Positions 40,658 to 47,192 of a DNA stretch of 47,192 nucleotides are shown one piece after another. The DNA is taken from contig NZ_FMYP01000028.1 of NCBI RefSeq assembly GCF_900096565.1, forward strand, positions 1 through 47,192, given 5' to 3'. Source of the stretch: Williamwhitmania taraxaci (GTDB taxonomy: Bacteria > Bacteroidota > Bacteroidia > Bacteroidales > Williamwhitmaniaceae). A model generated the notes under the pieces. The model saw nothing but the letters and a program-made list of their open reading frames with translations, did not search any database and had not been told where the DNA came from. Each line of letters opens with the position of its first letter. Positions within the stretch are counted from its first letter, which is position 1. Position numbers and translations under genes: made by a program.

Positions 40658-42517
40658 TTATTGGTCCTTCCAATCGCCGTTTTCTTTAATGAGAGAGATA
40701 AGCTCCTCGAGAGCATCGGTCTGGGGAATATTCTTCTTAACCAACTCCTTCTGTTTATAGAGGTTGATTTTTCCGGGACCAGCCCCCACATAACCGTAGT
40801 CGGCATCGGCCATTTCGCCGGGACCATTAACAATACATCCCATTATCCCAATTTTCAAACCTTTTAGATGACAGGTGCGAGCCTTAATAAGGCCGGCGGT
40901 TTGCTGAAGGTTGTATAGCGTTCGTCCACAGCCGGGGCACGAGATGTATTCGGTTTTGGTGGTGCGCACGCGTGCTGCTTGTAGAATATCGAAGGCGGTG
41001 GTAATGGACTCTTCAATGGGGATATTGGGAGCGTTGAGGAAGATACCGTCACCGATGCCATCGAGCAGCAGAGTGCCAAAATCCGCCGCAGCTTGCAGCT
41101 GAACGGTTTCAATATCGTCGTTTGTGTAGGTATTCTTAAGAATAACGGGGTTGAGGCAATTGGCCTCGCGCAGGCGGAATACCATCGACCGGAACTCGGC
41201 AACCGGATTTGTCGAGGTTGCGTTCAGCACCAATACCCATGTGCGCTGTTCCTTCAGATTTTTTATAAAATCGAGGTTGAGTTCGGAATGGTTTACCTCA
41301 ATTAGGGCAACTCCATTACGGTAAGTGCTATAGTTGGCAATTCCGAAAAGTGGAAGGTCGTAGCTGGTTGCCTTTTCGGCGGCAACAACGATTCTTGAGG
41401 CTGGCGAAATTTCGGTCGATACGCTTTCGTTGCAAATGAAAAGATCGGGCATTGGAGCGGTGCCCATAATCTCGAGAAGATCGAGCATGGTGGCCTCGGG
41501 GTTTTCTGCGCCAGTGAGGTCGGCCATAACCACGGGAGGGGTGTGGCCTCCAATCCAGCCAAAATCGCTGGAGGTGATGCGGGAATAGGAGTATGGGTTT
41601 ATGGGGTTAATGTTTGGAATAATCAGGTTGGCTGGGGAAACACGTTTTTTGAAGTGGGATACGAGCTTACGGGCAACTGGAATCTCAAATTCAGGCTCTT
41701 CGGTGAGCGATACGCGAATGGTATCGCCAATACCATCGGCCAAAAGCGCGCCAATCCCCACGGCCGACTTTATGCGACCCTCGCGGCTATTGCCCGCTTC
41801 GGTTACGCCAAGGTGTATTGGGTAGTGCATACCCTCCTCCTGCATACGGGAAACGAGGAGCCGCACCGACTGCACCATCACACGGGTGTTGCTGCTCTTC
41901 ATGGAGATGGCTAGGTTATGGAAGTCTTCCGCTTTAAATATTCGTAAAAACTCGAGAGCCGACTCCACCATTCCCTCGGGTGTGTCGCCAAAGCGGCTTA
42001 CCATGCGCTCGGAGAGGGAGCCGTGGTTTACCCCAATGCGGACAGCGGTATTGTTTGTTTTGCAAATAGCTATGAAAGATTTTACCGCAGCTTCAACTCG
42101 TTGATGGCATTCTTCTAGCTCGGCCTCAGTATAGATTTCGCCCTCGGGGCGGCGCTCAGCAAAGTTACCGGGGTTTATGCGCACCTTCTCTACATGAAGG
42201 GCAGCCACCTCGGCTGCCTTGGGGTTGAAGTGAATATCGGCAACCAGCGGAAAGGTAAAGCCTTCTTCGGAGAGTGATTTTCTTATGTTGGCAAGATTTT
42301 CGGCCTCCTGAACCCCTTGTGCAGTAATGCGAACGTAGTCTCCGCCCGCTTCAAAAATGCGGATGCACTGTTCCACCGTAGCCTCAGTGTCGAGGGTGTT
42401 TGTAGTCGTCATGGATTGAATACGGATGGGGTTGGTTCCGCCCAGCGGAGTATTTCCAATAGCTACTTCAGCAGATTTTCTGCGTTGGTAGGCGAAGAGG
42501 TCTTTACAGTAGTTCAT
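40658..42517 (-). CDS. ispG: 4-hydroxy-3-methylbut-2-en-1-yl diphosphate synthase
   Basis: The 619-residue product converts MEcPP to HMBPP in the MEP pathway of isoprenoid synthesis. Seen: N-terminal TIM-barrel part with GGTNPIRIQSMTTTNT, PLVADIHFNP, VRINPGN, RIGVNHGSL and HLGVTEAG; then a middle insertion domain of about 250 residues typical of the Bacteroidota, Chlamydia and plant form; then the [4Fe-4S] domain with CPGCGRTLYNLQQ, MGCIVNGPGE and ADADYGYVGAGPGKINLY. The three Cys ligands (CxxC and GCIVNGPGE) are present. It starts with ATG and ends two bases before the PaaI-type gene. Shorter IspG in E. coli (about 370 residues) lacks the middle domain. Confidence 0.96.
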   Translation of the reverse strand: MNYCKDLFAYQRRKSAEVAIGNTPLGGTNPIRIQSMTTTNTLDTEATVEQCIRIFEAGGDYVRITAQGVQEAENLANIRKSLSEEGFTFPLVADIHFNPKAAEVAALHVEKVRINPGNFAERRPEGEIYTEAELEECHQRVEAAVKSFIAICKTNNTAVRIGVNHGSLSERMVSRFGDTPEGMVESALEFLRIFKAEDFHNLAISMKSSNTRVMVQSVRLLVSRMQEEGMHYPIHLGVTEAGNSREGRIKSAVGIGALLADGIGDTIRVSLTEEPEFEIPVARKLVSHFKKRVSPANLIIPNINPINPYSYSRITSSDFGWIGGHTPPVVMADLTGAENPEATMLDLLEIMGTAPMPDLFICNESVSTEISPASRIVVAAEKATSYDLPLFGIANYSTYRNGVALIEVNHSELNLDFIKNLKEQRTWVLVLNATSTNPVAEFRSMVFRLREANCLNPVILKNTYTNDDIETVQLQAAADFGTLLLDGIGDGIFLNAPNIPIEESITTAFDILQAARVRTTKTEYISCPGCGRTLYNLQQTAGLIKARTCHLKGLKIGIMGCIVNGPGEMADADYGYVGAGPGKINLYKQKELVKKNIPQTDALEELISLIKENGDWKDQ

Positions 42518-42861
42518 TGCAATTGCCTTTATTACTCTGCAAAGTAAGGTTTTTTACGAATAGAAGCCCCAATTTTTGCTTCAAATAAACATCCTTGTTG
42601 GAAGCCGCTCCGATATGGCTGTGTTGGACTGTTGGTGCAGAACTAAAGGCTAGCAGATATAACAACAATTAGTGTAAGGCAGATGGCGACAAATCGATTT
42701 TGGAGTTCCTCGGAGGAGAGGAATTGCTGGGCTATTGCGTTTCTGGCTGTTCGATTAAGTGAGTTTCTTTACTACTGTTAACATGCAGATAGAAAACAAC
42801 CAACCCGTTTAAATATAAGCGCCACCAAAATTTGGTGGCGCTTTTTAATCGTATGGAACGA
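42518..42861. other. 344-bp intergenic region
   Basis: Nothing beyond the terminator at 42817-42845 and the presumed ispG promoter. TTACTTTG on the minus strand (42540-42547) is one mismatch from the -7 consensus and lies 23 bp upstream of the ispG start. Confidence 0.4.
42817..42845. terminator. Intrinsic terminator after the OmpA-family gene
   Basis: A near-perfect 13-bp stem (42817-42829 with 42831-42843), GC-rich at its outer half, with T residues on the plus strand and an AT-rich tail on the minus strand. Confidence 0.85.
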
Positions 42862-45111
42862 TTAGAAACTCACGATTCGAATATCGGTTCTACGGTTTTG
42901 CTGGTGTTCGAGTTCAGAGCACTTCACACCATCGGCGCACTGGTTCTTGAGTTTGGACTCACCATATCCTTTCGCTGTAATGCGGTCGGCGCTGATTCCA
43001 CCTTTCTTCACAATATACTCTACTGCAGAAACTGCCCGCTTCTGGGATAGGGTTTGGTTGGCCTGAGAGCTACCGCGGGAATCGGTATGGGAGGCCAACT
43101 CCACCTTAATGTCGGGGTTGTCGGTAAGAAATTGCACCACCTTGTCGAGCTCAATGGCAGCATCGGGGCGGATATTCCACTTGCCAAGGTCGTAGTAAAT
43201 GTTTGGGATTTCAATGGTCTTGTTGAGTTCCACCTTTTCAATTGCTATTTCCACAATCTCGTTAATGTTTATATAGCTCGGTCTACGACCTTTTGTAGAG
43301 TAATCAACACGCTTGGTGAGGAATCCTTTCTTTTCGAAAACGAGCACGTAGTTCGTTTCCGGCTCTAATCTCTGCCTAAATCCTATTTCACCCTCGGTGG
43401 TGATGTCGCCAATTACGGTTTTATCCATTTTTTCAATTCGAACCTTAACCTCAGGCACAATTTCCATGGAAGGTTTCAAGTATACGTTTCCGTAAACGCC
43501 CCACTCGTCTACCTTTCTGAGTTCCATTGGGACGGAAATGACCCCGGAAACGATCGGCATGGTACTGGGGTTCACAGGAATAGAAACAGGTGTATACCCT
43601 TGGCGTGCAGCAGTAATCGTGTAGGTCATCTCCGGTTCTAACTCAAAGCGGAAGCTGTGGTTATCGCCAGTTTCCACCTTTTCAGCCTCGGAAGGGTTGT
43701 TTGCTTTTAGCGTTACGGTTGCTTGTGTCAACCAATCCTTAGTATCGATATCGGCAGTGGTGCCCTGAAGTTCAAGGGCAAAAGATATGGCATCGGTAAT
43801 GGTGAAGGCGTAAATATCATCGTCGCCCTTTCCTCCCTGACGGTTGGAGGCGAAGTAGCCGGTTTTCTCATCGGGGCGAAGGTAGAAGCTGAAGTCATCG
43901 GCGTTGCCGTTGAGGGGATAGCCCATATTCTTCACGGTGTAGTGGCCATTCTTGCCAAGTCGCGCCACGAACACGTCGAGGCCACCAATACCCTTATGTC
44001 CGTTGGAGGAGAAGTAGAGCAGGCCGTTGGCCCCCACGAACGGGAACATCTCATCGCCTTCAGTGTTGATGTCTGAACCTAGGTTGTGCGGAGCCGACCA
44101 GCCCGAGTCGCTGCGGGTGATGGCGTAAATATCTGTGACCCCATATCCACCCGGCATATTGGAGGAGAAGTAGAGCGTTTTGCCGTCGGGGGAAAGGGCT
44201 GCATGGCCGCAGGAGTAGCTGTCGCTGTTGAAGGGCAGTTCCACGAGCGTACCCCACGATCCATCGGTGCTACGCTTGGTGTAGTGGATTTTCAGGTTGT
44301 TCACCCCTTCCTTATCCTTGCGGGGCAAGAGGTATCGGTAGTTGTTGCGGGTTACAAACATCTCGGTCTGCTCCTGATTGAGGCAAACTGGTCCATCGTG
44401 GTAAATAGTGCTCAACTTCCACATGAAGTGCGTGGGCAAAGTTGTATCTGCGTTTTGAGGTACGGTGTAGAGGGCAAAGTAAGGGGTTTGCTTCCATGAG
44501 TCCTCATACTTGATGAGATCTTGGTTGGGGCGAGCCGAAGCAAAGATAAGTTGGTCGCCGTAAGGTACTGCCCCAAAGTCGGAGTTTATAGAGTTGAAGG
44601 GAACCTCTGCGATCAGGTAGCGCTCCTTCTCGAGCAGCTGCTTAATGTAGGGGGCCGAGGCTTTCTGGTTTTGGGCACTCTGATCGGTTGCATTTAAGGC
44701 AAGGTATTTATCAAGCCAAACATCAGCCTCATCATATTTGCCGTTGAACTTCAAAATTTTGGAGTAGTAGTAGTAATCCGGAGCCGTTGCTGATGGCGTT
44801 GCCACAAGCTTCTTAAAAATGGGCTCTGCCTTTCCCATGTCTACTATCTTGTAGTAGGCAATGCCCAAGTTGCGTTGGAGCGAATCGGGGAGGTAACCAG
44901 CCGTGGAGAGTTCCTCGTAGAGCTGAATAGCCTTGGCGTAAGCCGTTTTTTCAAAGAGGGAGGTGGCTTTGCGCGCCTTTACTTTGAAAAGGGCCGTGTC
45001 CAGCGTTGCCTTTACCTGCGCACTTGAGACAGAAGGTGTCATCATTAAAAGTGCGAGCAATATGTATAGGTATCGAAACCGTTTCACAAGCGTTTTTTTT
45101 AGGTTTAGCAT
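42862..45111 (-). CDS. TPR-PD40-OmpA surface protein of a PorP/SprF operon
   Basis: The 749-residue product has a signal peptide ending SVSSAQ. Then: TPR-like helices (about 45-165, with AIQLYEELSTAGYLPDSLQRNLGIAYYKIV); PD40/WD40-like blades (about 170-440, with CGHAALSPDGKTLYFSSNMPGGYGVTDIY and GLLYFSSNGHKGIGGLDVF); two carboxypeptidase-regulatory/Ig-like segments; and a C-terminal OmpA domain (IYYDLGKWNIRPDAAIELDKVV, SHTDSRGSSQANQTLSQKRA, ITAKGYGESKL). Asp/Arg in this domain are expected to bind meso-DAP of peptidoglycan. The layout is that of PorE-like/gliding-associated OmpA proteins encoded behind PorP/SprF. It should anchor the surface complex to the cell wall. Confidence 0.92.
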   Translation of the reverse strand: MLNLKKTLVKRFRYLYILLALLMMTPSVSSAQVKATLDTALFKVKARKATSLFEKTAYAKAIQLYEELSTAGYLPDSLQRNLGIAYYKIVDMGKAEPIFKKLVATPSATAPDYYYYSKILKFNGKYDEADVWLDKYLALNATDQSAQNQKASAPYIKQLLEKERYLIAEVPFNSINSDFGAVPYGDQLIFASARPNQDLIKYEDSWKQTPYFALYTVPQNADTTLPTHFMWKLSTIYHDGPVCLNQEQTEMFVTRNNYRYLLPRKDKEGVNNLKIHYTKRSTDGSWGTLVELPFNSDSYSCGHAALSPDGKTLYFSSNMPGGYGVTDIYAITRSDSGWSAPHNLGSDINTEGDEMFPFVGANGLLYFSSNGHKGIGGLDVFVARLGKNGHYTVKNMGYPLNGNADDFSFYLRPDEKTGYFASNRQGGKGDDDIYAFTITDAISFALELQGTTADIDTKDWLTQATVTLKANNPSEAEKVETGDNHSFRFELEPEMTYTITAARQGYTPVSIPVNPSTMPIVSGVISVPMELRKVDEWGVYGNVYLKPSMEIVPEVKVRIEKMDKTVIGDITTEGEIGFRQRLEPETNYVLVFEKKGFLTKRVDYSTKGRRPSYININEIVEIAIEKVELNKTIEIPNIYYDLGKWNIRPDAAIELDKVVQFLTDNPDIKVELASHTDSRGSSQANQTLSQKRAVSAVEYIVKKGGISADRITAKGYGESKLKNQCADGVKCSELEHQQNRRTDIRIVSF

Positions 45112-45141
45112 AGTTGTATAGGCATTAAGTCCTTCAGCGAA

Positions 45142-46098
45142 TTAAAAATATCTAGGCGACTTAATTTTCTTAGCAGTAAGTTTTTCAAAGGAGTAACTGA
45201 GGAGAATCTCATGGCTTCCTCTGTTGTGCCCGGCTAGTTTCGAGGTGGTTATGTCGTAGGAGTAACCAATGGTAATTTGTTCAGAAACCTGAGCTTCGAA
45301 AAGGAATGCAAGAGCATCACCAATTCGGTAGGTTGCACCCATCCAGTATGCCTTACGGTAGAGGAATTGGGCGGTTAGGTCGGTTGAAAGCGGCGAGCCG
45401 GTAACTACTTTCTCGATAAAGGAGGGCTTAAAATCCCAATCCGAATTGATGGGAAATACGTAACCTGCCATCAGAAAGTAGTGGCGCTTCAGCTCGCTCA
45501 CCTTATTGGTGTTGACGTTATCCTTGTTCAAATCCGATTGGATTAGAGTGGGAATTGCTAACCCGGCATACCATCTATCAGCGTAGAAGTAGGCACCAAG
45601 GCCTAGGTTTGGGTGAAACTTTTTGGTTTCATTTTGGTTAAAGGCCACATCATTGTTTTCGATAATGCTCAAGCGGTTCAACCCAACATAGTAGTTATAT
45701 ATACCTCCCTTTAATCCCAATGAGAGAGTTACTTTTTCATTAAGGGGAACACGGTAGGAGTAGCTGGCGCTTAGGTAAAAGTTATTAACCGGGCCAATTT
45801 TATCAGAAATTACCGAAAGTCCAACCCCAGCCTTCTTTCCGTTGATAGGCGTATGCATTGAAAAAGTATGGGTTACAGGAGCCCCCTTGAGCCCCACCCA
45901 TTGCATGCGGGATAGGGCTACAAAGTTGAGGGCATTGGTGGTTCCAGCATAGGCTGGGTTTACCGACACGGTATTGAACATGTATTGAGTGTACTGTGGC
46001 TCCTGTTGGGAAAATGCCAAGTTTGAAGTGAGGAGAAATCCCGATAAACCAACCAGTATATGTTTTATATAAGTTCTCATAGTTAACTTTTTTTCCAT
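45142..46098 (-). CDS. PorP/SprF-family outer-membrane protein
   Basis: The 318-residue product has a signal peptide ending LAFSQ, then QEPQYTQYMFNTVSVNPAYAGT, the hallmark N-terminus of the family. A beta-barrel follows with RMQWVGLKGAPVTHTFSMH and GVGLSVISDKIGPVN, and the C-terminal strand LLSYSFEK. An ATG six codons in (46080) is an alternative start. In gliding Bacteroidota, SprF is needed for surface display of the adhesin SprB, and PorP binds type B sorting domains. Here it sits between a type B adhesin (10-bp gap upstream) and an OmpA protein (30 bp downstream), the classical order. Confidence 0.94.
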   Translation of the reverse strand: MEKKLTMRTYIKHILVGLSGFLLTSNLAFSQQEPQYTQYMFNTVSVNPAYAGTTNALNFVALSRMQWVGLKGAPVTHTFSMHTPINGKKAGVGLSVISDKIGPVNNFYLSASYSYRVPLNEKVTLSLGLKGGIYNYYVGLNRLSIIENNDVAFNQNETKKFHPNLGLGAYFYADRWYAGLAIPTLIQSDLNKDNVNTNKVSELKRHYFLMAGYVFPINSDWDFKPSFIEKVVTGSPLSTDLTAQFLYRKAYWMGATYRIGDALAFLFEAQVSEQITIGYSYDITTSKLAGHNRGSHEILLSYSFEKLTAKKIKSPRYF

Positions 46099-46107
46099 TT
46101 TATCAGA

Positions 46108-47192
46108 TTATCGAGTGATGTAAACATAACCGGTTATTTTCTTCCCATTATCGTGAATGGTTACAAGGAAGAAGTAGGTTCCCACCGGGAGATCGCTGCC
46201 AATGGTGAAACCAACGTTGGCTTTTCCATCCCAATCGTTCTTGTAGTGTTCCTCCTTATAAACTACATTACCCCATCGGTTGAAGATTTCTACGGATAGC
46301 TTGTCGAAATTATCGAGGCCAGGTATTACGAAATTATCGTTAACTCCATCTCCGTTGGGGGAGAAGCCTTCAGGGACAATTACTGTTCCTATCACCGTGA
46401 TGGTTACAGTTGCAGTAGTGCAGTCACCATTGGCATCGCAAACTTGGTATGTGAAGATATCAATTCCAGTGAAGCCAGCGTTTGGTGTATAGGTAACGGT
46501 ATTGTCGCCGTTAACAACGAAAGTTCCGTTGGTTGGGTTTACCGTTATGGTAACCATCAATCCACCATCTTCAAGACCGGAGTCGTTTCCAAGCACAGGA
46601 ATGGTAACAGGAGTATCTTGCTTGGTCGATGTAGTATCGTTTACAGCTACAGGAAGGTGATTGATCGCTGTTGGATTAACGGTGATGGTCACGGTAGCCG
46701 TTGCACAGTCGCCGTCGGCATCGCACACTTGGTATATAAAGGTGTCGGTTCCGGTAAATCCTGCGTTCGGTGTATAGGTAACTGTGTTATCGCCGTTAAC
46801 AACGAAAGTTCCGTTGGTTGGGTTTACCGTTATGGTAACCGCAAGACCTCCATCTTCAAGACCTGTGTCGTTTCCAAGCACTGGAATGGTAACTGGAGTT
46901 TCAATGAAAGTTGTCTGAGAATCGTCAAACGCTATTGGTATATGGTTTGGCACCGGAGTGTTGATATCGGTGTTGTTGCCCGGTGTAGGATCCATGGTAG
47001 TGCTGGTCACAGTTGCAGTGTTGGCGTATGACCCAGTTGCTAGAACGGTTGCGGTGATGTTAAGCGAAGCGGTAGCGCCGTTAGCCAGATTACCAATAGT
47101 CCATATACCTGTAACTGGAACATATGATGCACCGAGATCGTTGGATACGTAAGTGTAGCCGGATGGAAGGATATCGGTTGTGGTAACGCCAG
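46108..47192 (-). CDS. Surface protein with T9SS type B (gliding-associated) C-terminus, partial
   Basis: The frame is open to the right edge of the window, so the N-terminus is missing; the visible part is 361 residues (codon start two bases inside 47192). Seen: the end of a DUF11-like domain (VTTTDILPSGYTYVSNDLGA, NLANGATASLNITATVLATG, DPTPGNNT); two almost identical 95-residue Ig-like/cadherin_5-type domains (TPVTIPVLGNDTGLEDGGL, TYTPNAGFTGTDTFIYQVCD); then the type B sorting domain PEGFSPNGDGVNDNFVIPGL, NRWGNVVYKE, GTYFFLVTIHDNGKKITGYVYI. It is an outer-surface adhesin-like T9SS client. Internal GTG/ATG starts near 47010 are not real. It heads the operon with PorP/SprF. Confidence 0.92.
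   Translation of the reverse strand, partial: GVTTTDILPSGYTYVSNDLGASYVPVTGIWTIGNLANGATASLNITATVLATGSYANTATVTSTTMDPTPGNNTDINTPVPNHIPIAFDDSQTTFIETPVTIPVLGNDTGLEDGGLAVTITVNPTNGTFVVNGDNTVTYTPNAGFTGTDTFIYQVCDADGDCATATVTITVNPTAINHLPVAVNDTTSTKQDTPVTIPVLGNDSGLEDGGLMVTITVNPTNGTFVVNGDNTVTYTPNAGFTGIDIFTYQVCDANGDCTTATVTITVIGTVIVPEGFSPNGDGVNDNFVIPGLDNFDKLSVEIFNRWGNVVYKEEHYKNDWDGKANVGFTIGSDLPVGTYFFLVTIHDNGKKITGYVYITR
46390..46959 (-). repeat. Two 285-bp domain repeats in the type B adhesin
   Basis: The block containing GTTCCGTTGGTTGGGTTTAC occurs near 46524 and again 285 bp on. Flanking sequence is nearly identical in both copies, and further copies may lie beyond the window. Confidence 0.85.

Overview
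The window is chromosomal DNA from a member of the Bacteroidota, probably an environmental Bacteroidales-like lineage. The evidence is a set of phylum-typical genes: GldA, PorP/SprF next to an OmpA/PD40 protein, type IX secretion (T9SS) C-terminal sorting domains of both type A and type B, the long 619-residue form of IspG, an ileS / DksA-like / lspA gene order, and genes that mostly lack Shine-Dalgarno sequences. No rRNA operon, CRISPR array, transposase or integrase was seen.

Layout. 1-9.6 kb: a DUF2461 protein facing two tandem acyl-CoA synthetase paralogues, a coiled-coil membrane protein behind gldA, then a small membrane protein, a BamA-like barrel and a C69 dipeptidase. 9.8-16 kb: DNA primase, a lipoprotein and a very large ABC half-transporter. 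16-26.3 kb: housekeeping and envelope genes (YccF, a zinc-less sirtuin, a small barrel, ComF, DUF2147, cyclophilin, LspA, a DksA-like protein, IleS, a HAD phosphatase).

26.4-36.2 kb is the accessory part. A CAU tRNA gene is followed by a GIY-YIG nuclease gene, and a 59-bp direct repeat of the tRNA 3' end plus its terminator brackets that gene. Next come about 0.8 kb without a convincing gene, then a four-gene cassette: a PRMT-like methyltransferase, a phage tail-collar protein, a leaderless periplasmic-binding-protein homologue, and a convergent second PRMT-like methyltransferase. A 1435-residue cadherin-repeat adhesin carrying a T9SS tail follows; seven of its domains are exact 300-bp units.

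36.2-47.2 kb: two tandem paralogues of an unrecognised acidic protein family, a secreted beta-propeller-like protein with a T9SS tail, a PaaI-type thioesterase behind ispG, and a classical surface operon running off the right edge (type B adhesin, PorP/SprF, then TPR-PD40-OmpA protein).

How the genes fit together. Several genes serve the Bacteroidota cell surface: T9SS cargo, its outer-membrane partner and peptidoglycan anchor, GldA, LspA and small barrels. The 27.8-31.6 kb cassette is the best candidate for an undescribed system. Both methyltransferases keep the two glutamates of the PRMT double-E loop at the canonical spacing, and neither partner protein between them has a secretion signal. 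No phage structural genes accompany the collar protein. Its function is unknown.
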